A stretch of DNA of 64,000 bases from NCBI GenBank assembly GCA_046349355.1, contig JAXMCM010000024.1:124001-188000 (forward strand). The letters are read 5' to 3'. Shown piece after piece: positions 44,904-54,212 of this stretch. The stretch's first letter is position 1. Each line of letters starts with the position of its first letter. Under the pieces are notes generated by a model. It ran no database searches. It was not told the DNA's origin and was given only the letters and a program-made list of their open reading frames with translations. The position numbers were made by a program, and so were the translations under genes. The DNA is from CALKJU01 sp046349355 (GTDB lineage Bacteria; Pseudomonadota; Alphaproteobacteria; Geminicoccales; Geminicoccaceae).

Positions 44904-45359
44904 ATGGCCACCACCGCCCTCCGCACTCCCTCCCCGCCGCCGGCGGCCCTGTGGCTGGGCGGCTCCGGGCTGCTGCCCTTCGCCGGGCTGGCGCTGGCGA
45001 CCTGGCTGCTGCCGGAGGCGCGGGTACCGGCGGCGGTGCACGCGGTCGTCGCCTACGGGGCGGTGATCCTCTCCTTCGTCGGCGGGGCCCACTGGGGCTT
45101 CGGCAGCAAGGGGCCGGGCTCGGCGGCACTGCTGGCGGCGAGCGTGGTGCCGTCGCTGCTGGGCTGGGTGGCGCTGCTGCTGCCGCCGGTGCCGGGCCTG
45201 CTGCTGCTGGCCGCCGGCTTCGCGGCGGTGCTGCTGGTCGACCGCGAGGCGGTGTCGGCGGCCCTGGCGCCGCCCTGGTGGATGCGGCTGCGGCTGCCGC
45301 TGTCGCTGACGGTGGCAGCACTGCTGCTGCTGGCGGTGGCGGGCGTGCTGCTGCGCTGA
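44904..45359 (+). CDS. DUF3429 family membrane protein
   Basis: Protein of 151 residues with about five hydrophobic helices (GLLPFAGLALATWLL, AYGAVILSFVGGAHWGF, LAASVVPSLLGWVALLL and others). The SFVGGAHWG motif in the second helix is characteristic of DUF3429. It is a short inner-membrane protein without assigned role. Confidence 0.85.
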   Translation: MATTALRTPSPPPAALWLGGSGLLPFAGLALATWLLPEARVPAAVHAVVAYGAVILSFVGGAHWGFGSKGPGSAALLAASVVPSLLGWVALLLPPVPGLLLLAAGFAAVLLVDREAVSAALAPPWWMRLRLPLSLTVAALLLLAVAGVLLR

Positions 45360-45426
45360 GGGACCTCGCGACCCCGCGGCCGGACCGCTACGCTGCCACG
45401 CCATCACGGTCATGGAGGGCAGCAGC

Positions 45427-45822
45427 ATGAGCCGGAACGTCGCCACGGTGCAGGCCATGTACGCAGCGTTCGCCACGGGCGACGTCGCGGGCATCCTCGA
45501 GCATCTCGATCCGGACGTGGAGTGGGAGCACTCGTGGGGCGGGCGCAGCCTCAAATGGTACCGGCCGCGGCGCGGCAGGGACTCCGTGCCGGGCTTCTTC
45601 GCCGACCTCGCCGACTTCGAGTTCCGCCGCTTCGAGCCGGTGGCGTTCCTCGAGGGCGACGACATGGTGGCGGTGCCGATCCGGCTGGAGCTGTTCGTCA
45701 AGGCTACGGGCAAGACCATCCGTGACCTGGAGGTCCATCTCTGGACCTTCGGCAAGGACGGCAAGGTCACCCAGATGCGGCATCTCGTCGACACGCTGCA
45801 GTTCGCCGACGCCACCTCCTGA
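45427..45822 (+). CDS. SnoaL-like / NTF2-fold protein
   Basis: Protein of 131 residues of the cone-shaped alpha+beta barrel family: VQAMYAAFATGDVAGILEHL, DPDVEWEH, VPGFFADLADFEF and VHLWTFGKDGKVTQMRHLVD. GGAGGG seven bases before the second ATG decides the start. Members are isomerases, hydrolases or binding proteins; the activity here is unknown. Confidence 0.85.
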   Translation: MSRNVATVQAMYAAFATGDVAGILEHLDPDVEWEHSWGGRSLKWYRPRRGRDSVPGFFADLADFEFRRFEPVAFLEGDDMVAVPIRLELFVKATGKTIRDLEVHLWTFGKDGKVTQMRHLVDTLQFADATS

Positions 45823-45833
45823 CGGCATGGCAG

Positions 45834-45853
45834 CCGCCCTGTAGACAGGGCGG
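45834..45853. repeat. Perfect inverted repeat upstream of the racemase gene
   Basis: CCGCCCTGT and ACAGGGCGG are separated by two bases. As RNA this gives an eight-pair stem with a UAGA tetraloop; as DNA it is a near-continuous operator-like palindrome. It lies 11 bases after the SnoaL-like gene and 27 bases before the racemase start, so it may be a terminator or a regulator site. Confidence 0.6.
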
Positions 45854-45880
45854 GTCCTGGCACCGAAGGGTGGGCCGCCG

Positions 45881-46606
45881 ATGCTGCTGACCGTGATCAA
45901 TCCCAACACCACCGCGTCGATGACCGAGAAGATCGGGGCGGCGGCGGGGGCGGCGGCGGCGCCGGGGACGATCGTCGTGGCGATCAACCCGGCGATGGGG
46001 CCGGTCAGCATCGAGGGCTACTACGACGAGGCGTTCTGCGTGCCAGGGATGCTCGAGCGCATCCGCGAGGCCAGGGACAGCGACGCCTTCGTCATCGCCT
46101 GCTTCGACGACACCGGCCTCGACGCCGCCCGGAGCATCGCCGCGGTGCCGGTGATCGGCATCTGCGAGGCGGCGATGCACGTGACGACGCTGATCGCCGG
46201 CAGCTTCAGCGTGGTGACGACGCTGGGCCGCTCGATCCCGGTGATCGAGCACCTCGCCCGGAAGTACGGGTTCGCGCATCACTGCCGGAAGGTCCGCGCC
46301 GCCGAGGTGCCGGTGCTCGACCTCGAGGATCCGGGCTCGGGTGCGCGCGGCAAGCTCGAGGCCGAGATCGCCCGCGCGGTCGCCGAGGACAGGCCCGAGG
46401 CGATCATCCTCGGCTGTGCCGGCATGGCCGACCTCGCCCGCGACCTGTCCCGGCAGTTCGGGCTGCCGGTGGTCGACGGCGTGGCGGCGGCGGTCAAGCT
46501 GGCCGAGGGGCTGGTCGGGCTCGGGCTCAGGACCAGCAAGAGCGGTGGCTATGCGGCGCCGCGGCCCAAGCCCTACACCGGCAGCTTCGCCGGCTTCGCA
46601 CCCTGA
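45881..46606 (+). CDS. Asp/Glu/hydantoin racemase family protein
   Basis: Cofactor-independent racemase fold of 241 residues. It starts MLLTVINPNTTASMTEKI, typical of hydantoin racemases (HyuE). The two catalytic Cys lie in VIACFDDTGLD and IILGCAGMADLA. It may racemise 5-substituted hydantoins or act in allantoin-type metabolism, but no hydantoinase gene is adjacent. Confidence 0.88.
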   Translation: MLLTVINPNTTASMTEKIGAAAGAAAAPGTIVVAINPAMGPVSIEGYYDEAFCVPGMLERIREARDSDAFVIACFDDTGLDAARSIAAVPVIGICEAAMHVTTLIAGSFSVVTTLGRSIPVIEHLARKYGFAHHCRKVRAAEVPVLDLEDPGSGARGKLEAEIARAVAEDRPEAIILGCAGMADLARDLSRQFGLPVVDGVAAAVKLAEGLVGLGLRTSKSGGYAAPRPKPYTGSFAGFAP

Positions 46607-46691
46607 GCGGCTTCGCTTGGCCTGTGGCCTCGGGCCTTGCTAGGGCGCGACTGAGCTAGTTCCAGCCGCCCGCAGGGACAGGGACGCCCGG

Positions 46692-47960
46692 TTGCGCATC
46701 GTCATCGTCTCGGCCCCGCGCGACGCGGTGGGGCCCGACCTCACCGCCGGCGGCTCGGTCGGCATCGTCGTCTGCAACGTCGCCCGCGAGCTGGCGGCGC
46801 GCCACGACGTCACCGTGCTGGCGCCGGCCGGCGGCGGCCCGGCCGAGGAGCGGACCCGCAGCGGGGCGCTGGTGCGGCGGCTGCCGTCGAAGGGCGCCAA
46901 GCTGCACGACGCCGTCGACCTGCTGACCGGCATCCTGCCCGGACTGCCGGGGCACACCCACGGCGCCTGGTACGGCATCGAGTACTACCGGCAGGCAGCC
47001 CGGGCACTGGCTGCCGCGCCGCCCGACGCGATCCTGCTCGAGACCTTCGCCCAGGCCGCTCCGCTGCTGCGCGCCGCCTGCCCGAAGGCGCTGATCGCGG
47101 TGCACGCGCACGACCCGCGCCTCGCCCGGCTGCCGGCGGCGACCACCGAGCCGTGGCTGGCGGCGGTGGACCGCGTCGTGACCGTCAGCGACTACCTGAC
47201 CCGGCTGATCCGCGCCGCGCAGCCGCGGCTGGGGAACCGCGTCCACACCGTCTACAACGGCGTCGACCCGGCGGCCTTCGCCGCGACCGAGGCCGGCGAC
47301 GCCGGACCGCGGGCCCTGTTCGTCGGCCGGGTGTCGCCGGAGAAGGGCCTGCACGTGCTGGCGCAGGCGATGAACCGGGTGGTCGAGGCGGTGCCGCAAG
47401 CCAGCCTCGACGTGATCGGCCAGGCCGGCCTGCTGCCCTACACCCATGTACGGCTGTTCAGCGACGACCCGCACTGGGCCTCGCTGGCGCCGTTCTACGG
47501 CAGCGGCCTCGCCGAGAAGGTCCGCCGCCAGGTGCTGGGCCCCGGCCGCGACTACCTGCAGGCGGTGCAGGCGCTGCTGACGCCCCGGGCGGCCACTGCG
47601 GTGCGGTTCCTGGGCAAGGTCGCGCACGCCGAGCTGCCGCCCTACTACCGCGACGCCAGGCTCTACGTGCAGCCCTCGCTGTGCGACGAGCCGTTCGGCG
47701 TGCCGCTGGCCGAGGCGGGTGCCGCCGGCCTGCCGGTGGTGGCCAGCGACACCGGCGGCATCCCCGAGGTCATCGAGCGCGGCGTCACCGGCCTGCTGGT
47801 GCCGCGCGGCGACGTGACGGCTCTGGCCGACGCGATGATCGCCATCCTCGGCGACCCGGCGCGGGCGCGGGCCATGGGCGAGGCGGCGCGGCGGCAGGCG
47901 GCCGGCCGCTTCAGCTGGGCACAGGTCGCGCGCAACCTCGAGGCGGCGCTGGCGGACTGA
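46692..47960 (+). CDS. Glycosyltransferase family 4 protein
   Basis: GT-B enzyme of 422 residues starting at TTG (RIVIVSAPRDAVGPD). The N-terminal donor-independent domain has the Gly-rich GGSVGIVVCN. The C-terminal domain has ALFVGRVSPEKGLHVLAQA and the E-x7-E motif in EPFGVPLAEAGAAGLPVVAS that binds a nucleotide sugar. It probably acts on an exopolysaccharide or lipid-linked glycan. The next gene follows after four bases, so they form a pair. Confidence 0.92.
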   Translation: MRIVIVSAPRDAVGPDLTAGGSVGIVVCNVARELAARHDVTVLAPAGGGPAEERTRSGALVRRLPSKGAKLHDAVDLLTGILPGLPGHTHGAWYGIEYYRQAARALAAAPPDAILLETFAQAAPLLRAACPKALIAVHAHDPRLARLPAATTEPWLAAVDRVVTVSDYLTRLIRAAQPRLGNRVHTVYNGVDPAAFAATEAGDAGPRALFVGRVSPEKGLHVLAQAMNRVVEAVPQASLDVIGQAGLLPYTHVRLFSDDPHWASLAPFYGSGLAEKVRRQVLGPGRDYLQAVQALLTPRAATAVRFLGKVAHAELPPYYRDARLYVQPSLCDEPFGVPLAEAGAAGLPVVASDTGGIPEVIERGVTGLLVPRGDVTALADAMIAILGDPARARAMGEAARRQAAGRFSWAQVARNLEAALAD

Positions 47961-47964
47961 GGCG

Positions 47965-48909
47965 ATGGGAGCCCTGAGCAAGGCCTTGCGCGATCCCGGG
48001 GCGGCCTGGGCCAAGTTCCGGCAGATGGCGGGGCGCGAGACCTGGAACGTCGGCATCGTCGCCAAGCCGGCGCACGCATTCCTCGCGGATCCGCGGCCGG
48101 GGCCGGTGCGCTGGCTGCCGGAGCTGGTCGAGGACGGCTACCTCGCCGACCCGTTCCCCTACGCCGACGGCGGCCGGCTCAGGCTGCTGGCCGAGGGCTA
48201 CGACTATCGGCAGCGGACCGGCTATCTCGTCGCCGTCGACCCGGACGCGCCGGGCGGGCCCAGGGTCGAGCGCCTGGACGTGCCGCTCGCCGGACACCTG
48301 TCCTACCCGCAGCTGATCGCGCACGGCGGTGCCCTGGGCATGATCCCGGAGAGCAATGCCGCCAGGCAGGTGACGCTGCTGCGCGGCGACCCGTTCCCGA
48401 CCCGCTGGGTCGTCGACCGCGTGCTGCTCGACGGCTTTCCCGGCTGCGACGCGACGCCGGTCGAGCATGACGGGCGCTGGTGGCTGTTCTGCGGCAACCA
48501 GGACGACCGCGGCACCGAGCGGCTCTACCTGTTCATGGCCGACGCCCTGACCGGCCCGTGGCGGCCGCATCCGGGCAACCCCGTGAAGTCGGATGCCGGA
48601 TCGGCCAGGCCGGGCGGGCTGCCGTTCGTGCACGAGGGCGTGCTGTACCGGCCGGCGCAGGACTGCAGCCGGACCTATGGCGGGGCGCTGGTGCTGAACC
48701 GGGTGACGCGGCTCAGCGAGACCGCCTTCGCCGAGGAGGTGGCGGTCCGCGTCGAGCCCGACCGCAGCGGGCCCTATCCCGACGGGTTGCACCACTTCGT
48801 GCCGTTCGGCGACGTCACCATCATCGACGGCAAGCGCGAGCGCTTCGATGCCGGCACGGTGGCGCGCTGGGCCCGGTGGAAGCTTGGCCAGGGGGCCGCT
48901 CGCCGTTGA
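47965..48909 (+). CDS. Beta-fan protein related to glucosamine inositolphosphorylceramide transferase N-domain
   Basis: Protein of 314 residues with repeated short blades: EDGYLADPFPY, GHLSYPQLIAHGGALGMIPE, DATPVEHDGRWWLFC and GVLYRPAQDCSRTYGGALVL. This pattern (a five-bladed, GH43-like fan) is found in the bacterial family annotated by similarity to plant GINT1 and often lies next to glycosyltransferases. It is cytosolic, without a signal peptide. It is coupled to the GT4 gene; the role in glycan transfer or modification is inferred. Confidence 0.75.
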   Translation: MGALSKALRDPGAAWAKFRQMAGRETWNVGIVAKPAHAFLADPRPGPVRWLPELVEDGYLADPFPYADGGRLRLLAEGYDYRQRTGYLVAVDPDAPGGPRVERLDVPLAGHLSYPQLIAHGGALGMIPESNAARQVTLLRGDPFPTRWVVDRVLLDGFPGCDATPVEHDGRWWLFCGNQDDRGTERLYLFMADALTGPWRPHPGNPVKSDAGSARPGGLPFVHEGVLYRPAQDCSRTYGGALVLNRVTRLSETAFAEEVAVRVEPDRSGPYPDGLHHFVPFGDVTIIDGKRERFDAGTVARWARWKLGQGAARR

Positions 48910-48929
48910 CCCGGGGGCCGCCTCATGGT

Positions 48930-50814
48930 TTCCCTCATGCGCGGCAGGCCCGCCTCGCGCCGGGGGCGGTGAGCAGCGCGTCGTTGCGCGCCCGGTCGAG
49001 GAACGGTGCGCGGCGCCGCCGAGCGGCGATGCGGCGGCGCGCGGGGCGGACGACTGGGACGCAGCAGCGCAGATGGACTGGCCGGGAGCGCGCGCGCCTC
49101 CTCCATCTGCCCGAGTTCGGCGCGGGCGGCGACAGCGTGCACGCAGTGCGGCGGGATGAACAGCGGGGCGGCACGGATGGCGGCCGCGGATCATCGAGCC
49201 GATCTTCCAGCGCCTCGGCCGGCCGCCACCGCGGTGTTCCGCCATCATAGAGGATGCAGCGCGTGCGCGAGCGCGTTGTTCATGCGCGCGAAGGACAGCG
49301 GGTCGCGCGGGCTGCGCCGCATCGCCCGCGTCGCCCAGTCGAGGGCCTACTCGGGCACCCGCCTGCTGCAGCCGCAGAGCGCGTCGTTGGACCATGCGGA
49401 AGGGCGCGCGATGCCCAGCGCGAAGGTCGGCCGAGTTCCGCGGCAGCCCTCGCCTCGGCAGGTCGACGGCACGGCGGCAGGCATCGAGGCCCGCCGCGTT
49501 GTCCGCTCCGATCCGGGTCAACGCCGCAGCGCCGAGCGCCAGTGCCATGGAATCGTGCACAGATGGCCCGGTCGCCCGGCGGGCATGGCGGACGATCACC
49601 TCGGCGGAGCCTTCCGCCGGCGGCCCCGCGAGCTGGTCGATGTCGCGGATGCCCAGGGCCCACGCCTTCATGGCATGGGCGACGGCGTAGTCGGGGTCGA
49701 TGGCGAGCACGCGCTCGGCGTACTCCAGCGCCATCTGGATGTGCTCGGCCTCGATGACGAAGGCGTGCTGCAGCGAGCGCAGGTAGAGGTCGTAGGCGTC
49801 GAGGCTTCCGGTCGGCTTGGCGCGCGCCCGCTCGACCTCGGCCCGGCGCAGCGTCGGCTCGATGGCGCCGGCGACCTCGGCGGCAACCCGGTCCTGCAGC
49901 TCGAAGACATCGGCGAGGTCGCCGTCGTAGCGCTCGGCCCAGAGGTGTGCCCCGGTCGCCGCCTCGATCAGCTGGGCGGTGATCCGCACCCGGTTGCCGG
50001 CCTTGCGCACGCTGCCCTCGAGCACGTAGCGCACGCCCAGCTCGCGGCCGACCTGGCGGATCTCGACGACCTTGCCGCGGTAGACGAAGCTCGAGTTCCG
50101 GGCGATCACGAACAGGCCGGCGATCCGCGACAGGGCGGTGATGATCTCCTCGGTGATGCCGTCGGCGAAGTACTCCTGCTCGGGATCGCCGCTCATGTTG
50201 GCGAAGGGCAGCACCGCCAGCGACGGCTTGTCGGGCAGCGCCAGGGCCGGGCGCGCCGGCTCGGCGGCCGGCAGCCGCGAGCCGCCGGGCGGGGCGGCGC
50301 GGTAGACCCGGATCGGCCTCGCGATGTTCTTGACCGCCTGCTCGCCGGCGAACTCGAGCGGCAGGCCGAGCTTGCCGTGGAGCTGGTCGTAGGCGGTGCC
50401 CGAGACGGCGACCCCGCCCGGCTCGCAGAGCTGCTCGAGACGGGCGGCGATGTTGACGCCGTCGCCGTAGACGTCGCCCTCGTCGACGGCGACGTCGCCG
50501 AGGTTGATGCCGATGCGCAGAATGAGCGGCTCGGCCTCGCCGAGGCCGGCGTTGCGCTCGGCGATGGCGGTCTGCAGGGCGCAGGCACAGGCCACGGCAT
50601 CGACGACGCTGCCGAAGACGACGAGGACGCCGTCGCCCATCAGCTTGACGATGCGACCGCGATGCCGCGCGATCAGCGGCTCGGCGACCTCGCGGCGCAG
50701 GCTCTTCACCCGGGCGATGGTGCCGGGCTCGTCAGCCTCCATCATCCGCGAGTAGCCGACGACGTCGGCCGCGAGGATGGCGAGGAGCTGGCGATCGAGG
50801 TCGGTCGGGGCCAT
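48930..50814 (-). pseudogene. Adenylate/guanylate cyclase with TPRs, broken at the 3' end
   Basis: The first 430 or so codons are intact. A class III cyclase domain (LLAILAADVVGYSRMME, KLMGDGVLVVFGS, RIGINLGDVAVDEGDVYGDG) is followed by the FlgO/TolB-like segment KPSLAVLPFANMSGDPEQEY and by TPR helices. After RAVDLP, near 49460, the expected TPR sequence moves between frames: ALDWATRAMRRSPRDPLSF is in a second frame, ARAELGQMEEARAL in another, and the usual terminal FLDRARNDALL in yet another. At least three shifts and a stop have accumulated. The cyclase part could still be made but with an aberrant tail. Confidence 0.75.
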
Positions 50815-50872
50815 GCCGGTTGTCGGGTCGGGGTAGCCTTACGGTAGCACGGCGGCGCAGGCGCCGTCCCGC

Positions 50873-51901
50873 TCAGCCGCCGGAAAAGCCCGTCAGCACG
50901 TTCACGGCATTCACGCCAATCGCCTCGACGGCATAGCCGCCTTCCATGACGAACAGGGTCGGCAGGCCGAGCGCAGCGATGCGGCGGCCGTAGGCAGTGA
51001 AGTCATCGCTCTCCAGGCGGAAGCGGGAGATCGGGTCATCCTTGAAGGTGTCGACGCCCAGCGAGACGACGACGACGTCGGCGCCCCAGGTGGCGATGGC
51101 GCGGCAGGCGGCTTCGAGGGCTTCCGACCAGAGGTCGTAGCCGGTGCCGTGGCGCATCGGATAGTTGAGGTTGGCCCCCTCCCCGGCGCCCTCGCCACGC
51201 TCCTCGGCATAGCCGAGGAAGTAGGGATATTCCTCGAGCGGATGGGCGTGGAGGTTGGCGACCAGCACGTCGCCGCGGTCGTAGAAGATCGACTGGGTGC
51301 CATTGCCATGGTGGTAGTCGACGTCGAGGACGGCGACCCGGGCTGCCCCGGAGTCGCGCAGCGCCTGGGCGGCGATGGCGGCATTGTTGAGGAAGCAGTA
51401 GCCGCCGAAGACGTCGGCGGCGGCATGGTGGCCCGGCGGGCGGCAGAGCGAGAAGACCGCGCGCTCCCCGGCGGCGACGCGGGCAGCCCCGGTGAGCGCC
51501 ACCTGCGCACTCGCGTACGCCGCACGCCAGGTACCGGCGGTGATCGGGGTCCCGGCATCCAGCGCGTAGTAGCTGATGCGTCCGTCGATGCGGTCGGGGC
51601 AGACCTGGCGCAGCGTGCGCGTCGGCCAGACCAGCGGCAGGGCGTCATGGCTGCGGCCGGTTGCACTCCAGTCGTTCCAGGCCGAGCGCAGGAAGGCGAC
51701 GAAGTCGTGGCGATGGACGCGCTCGATCGGCACGAGACCGTGATCGTCGGGCGGCAACACCTCGCCAAGCCGGACCTCGCGGACGCGGCCGAGGATCATT
51801 TCGGCCCGCCGCGGCATCTCGAAGCACGGCATCATCTTGCCGTCGACGAGCTCGGCCTTGCCATCCTGCAGACGGTGGTCCTCGCTGAAGATCGTGCGCA
51901 T
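50873..51901 (-). CDS. Acetylpolyamine amidohydrolase-like (class II histone deacetylase family)
   Basis: Zinc hydrolase of 342 residues. It starts MRTIFSEDHRLQDGKAELVD and has CRPPGHHAAADVFGGYCFLN, the zinc ligands in VLDVDYHHGNGT, then SLGVDTFKDDPI and VMEGGYAV. The N-terminal block KAELVDGKMMPCFEMPRR is typical of acetylpolyamine deacetylases that release polyamines from their N-acetyl forms. It is divergent from the lpxL-pot run and lies between two polyamine importers, which supports that substrate. An ATG two codons upstream is also possible. Confidence 0.88.
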   Translation of the reverse strand: MRTIFSEDHRLQDGKAELVDGKMMPCFEMPRRAEMILGRVREVRLGEVLPPDDHGLVPIERVHRHDFVAFLRSAWNDWSATGRSHDALPLVWPTRTLRQVCPDRIDGRISYYALDAGTPITAGTWRAAYASAQVALTGAARVAAGERAVFSLCRPPGHHAAADVFGGYCFLNNAAIAAQALRDSGAARVAVLDVDYHHGNGTQSIFYDRGDVLVANLHAHPLEEYPYFLGYAEERGEGAGEGANLNYPMRHGTGYDLWSEALEAACRAIATWGADVVVVSLGVDTFKDDPISRFRLESDDFTAYGRRIAALGLPTLFVMEGGYAVEAIGVNAVNVLTGFSGG

Positions 51902-51978
51902 TCCCATATCCCCGACACGCCGGCCGCGCCGTTTGTGGCAGGCGACGGGCCGCCGCGCCAGTTGCAGCGGCCTGCCCG

Positions 51979-53043
51979 ATGGGTCAAACACCCGTCACGG
52001 GAACATTGCGGAAGGGGACCTTGGCCCGGCTCTATCTCGCCGGCCCGCTGCGGGCCTTCGCCGACCGTACGCAATGGGCGGAAGACGCGCTCGAGCGGGG
52101 CGAGGCGCTGCTGTTGCGCGGGCTGTGGAACGCCAGCGGAGCCATGACGCCGGACCGGGCCTCCGAGCTGGGCCGCCAGCTGCTGACCTGGCTGGGCCCG
52201 CGGATGCGCCAGCACCGCAAGCTCAAGCGCAACCTGGGCACGGCGTTTCCCGGCTGGAGCGACGACCGGCTCGAGACCACGGCACGCGACAGCTGGGGAC
52301 AGTTCGGCCGGGTGCTGGCGGAGTACCCGCATCTCGAGGCGATCTGCCGGCAGGGCGCCGGCGAGCGGATCGAGCTGGTCACGCATCTCGACCTGGAACC
52401 GGTGCAGCGCGGCGAGCGGCCCTGCGTGTTCGTCAGCGCCCATCTCGGCAACTGGGAGCTGGCCGGGGCCATGGGCATGCGCGCCGGCGTCCCCCTCTCG
52501 GTGATCTACAGCCCGCAGAAGAACCCGGCGATCGACGCCGAGCTGCAGCGGCGCCGCCAGGCCCTGGGCTGCGAGTTCATCGACAAGACCAGCAAGGCGA
52601 CGGTGCTGGTCGGCGCCCTCCGGCGCGGCCGCAGCCTCGGCATCGTCATCGACCAGCGCTTCGACGAGAGCGATTCGGTGCCGTTCTTCGAGCATGACGC
52701 GCCGGCCCCGATCGCCCCGGCGACGCTGGCGGCGCGGCTCGGCGTGCCGTTCGTCCCGGTCCGCGTCGAGCGCCTCGACCCGGGCTGCCGGTTCCGCATC
52801 ACCGTCGAGGCGCCGATCGAGCCGGATCCGGCCGCCGGCGACGCCCGCGAGATCGCCCGCGACATGACCGCCCGGGCCTATGCGCGGTTCGAGGCCTGGA
52901 TCCGCGAGCGGCCGGCACAGTGGCTGTGCACCAAGCGCCGCTGGCCCGACCTCAGCCGCCGCAAGTGGCAGGAGAAGCTGGCCCGCAATCCGCGGCTGGT
53001 GCGCAGCGCCGCCGACCACGAGGTGGCGGGCACCCGGGGATGA
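51979..53043 (+). CDS. Lysophospholipid acyltransferase family protein (LpxL/HtrB-like)
   Basis: Inner-membrane-associated acyltransferase of 354 residues that adds a secondary acyl chain to lipid A or a related lipid. The catalytic HX4E motif is in SAHLGNWELAG, followed by SPQKNP and the VIDQRFDES block typical of LpxL. The C-terminal block RERPAQWLCTKRRWP matches the family's WxxxRF-type end. Unlike many LpxL it lacks an obvious strong N-terminal anchor. It overlaps the next gene through ATGA. Confidence 0.88.
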   Translation: MGQTPVTGTLRKGTLARLYLAGPLRAFADRTQWAEDALERGEALLLRGLWNASGAMTPDRASELGRQLLTWLGPRMRQHRKLKRNLGTAFPGWSDDRLETTARDSWGQFGRVLAEYPHLEAICRQGAGERIELVTHLDLEPVQRGERPCVFVSAHLGNWELAGAMGMRAGVPLSVIYSPQKNPAIDAELQRRRQALGCEFIDKTSKATVLVGALRRGRSLGIVIDQRFDESDSVPFFEHDAPAPIAPATLAARLGVPFVPVRVERLDPGCRFRITVEAPIEPDPAAGDAREIARDMTARAYARFEAWIRERPAQWLCTKRRWPDLSRRKWQEKLARNPRLVRSAADHEVAGTRG

Positions 53044-54212
53044 TGACGGACGGGACGGCGGCCGGCCGGCCGCCACGAACCTGGCTGATGCTCGGCCAGA
53101 AGGCCGGCGACAACTCGCAGCTGCTGGCCCTGGCCGAGGCGCTGAGCTGGCCGTTCGAGCGGCGCAACCTGTTCTACCGGCGCACCGAGCTGCTGACCAA
53201 CCTGTTCGCCGGACCGACCCTGATGGGCCTGATCCGCGCCAAGTCCGATCCGCTGGAGCCGCCCTGGCCGGAGCTGATCATCTCGGCGGGACGGCGCAAC
53301 GAGCCGCTGGTCCGCTGGATCCAGCAGCAGGCCGGCGGTCCCGGAACGGTGAAGCTGGTGCATGTCGGCCGGCCGTGGGCGCCGATCGCCTGCTTCGACC
53401 TGGTGATCACGACGCCGCAGTACCGCCTGCCGCACCTGCCGAACGTGCTGCACAACGAGACGCCGCTGCACCGGGTGACGCCGGAGCGGCTGGCGGCCGC
53501 CGCCGCGGCGTGGGCGCCACGGCTGGCGCACCTGCCGCGGCCCTATGTGATGGTGACGCTGGGCGGCCAGGCCGGACCCTACAACTTCGACCGCGAGAAC
53601 GGCGCCCTGCTCGCCTGGCACGCCAGCCGGATGGCCCGGGAGCTGGGCGGCTCGCTACTGGTGACGAGCAGTGCCAGGACCCCCGCCAAGGCGCTGGCGG
53701 CGTTCGAGGCGACGCTCGACGCGCCGGCCGAGGTCTATCGCTGGCGCAAGGATGCCACCGAGAACCCGTATTTCGGCTTCCTCGCCCTGGCCGACCGGAT
53801 GATCGTCACCTGCGACAGCATGTCGATGCTCACCGAGGCCTGCGTCACCCGCAAGCCGGTGTTCATCTTCGACCTGCTGCGCGGCGAGGGCTCGCATCGC
53901 CCGCCCCTGCCCGCCGACGGCGCCGTGCTGCCGGTGACGTTCGCCGAGCGGCTGCGCGACTTCAACCTGCGGGCCCTGATCTACCGGGCGTCGATCCATG
54001 TCGGGCCGCGCCGGCTGACGCGCGATGTCAGCATCATCCACAAGCGCCAGGTCGAGGCCGGCCGGGCGGTGTGGCTGGGCCAGCCCTGGCCGGCCGACAG
54101 GCCGCTGGCGCCGCCGCTCGACGATGTCGGCCGGGCCGTCGCCCGCGTCCGGGCGCTGTTCCCGCGCCTCGCCCAGCCGGTGCCCCGCCAGCCGGAACCG
54201 GCCGCCGCCTGA
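53040..54212 (+). CDS. ELM1/GtrOC1-family protein (mitochondrial fission ELM1-like)
   Basis: Protein of 390 residues. Conserved parts are WLMLGQKAGDNSQLLALAEA, PELIISAGRRNEPLVRWIQ, TTPQYRLPHLPNVLHN and LVTSSARTPAKALAAFEATL, ending with the TCDSMSMLTEACVTRKPVFI block. The fold resembles a GT-B glycosyltransferase, and bacterial members cluster with lipid A genes, so a role in LPS sugar transfer is plausible but unproven. The plant ELM1 role does not apply to bacteria. It is translationally linked to the acyltransferase gene and overlaps the next gene by one base. Confidence 0.82.
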   Translation: MMTDGTAAGRPPRTWLMLGQKAGDNSQLLALAEALSWPFERRNLFYRRTELLTNLFAGPTLMGLIRAKSDPLEPPWPELIISAGRRNEPLVRWIQQQAGGPGTVKLVHVGRPWAPIACFDLVITTPQYRLPHLPNVLHNETPLHRVTPERLAAAAAAWAPRLAHLPRPYVMVTLGGQAGPYNFDRENGALLAWHASRMARELGGSLLVTSSARTPAKALAAFEATLDAPAEVYRWRKDATENPYFGFLALADRMIVTCDSMSMLTEACVTRKPVFIFDLLRGEGSHRPPLPADGAVLPVTFAERLRDFNLRALIYRASIHVGPRRLTRDVSIIHKRQVEAGRAVWLGQPWPADRPLAPPLDDVGRAVARVRALFPRLAQPVPRQPEPAAA

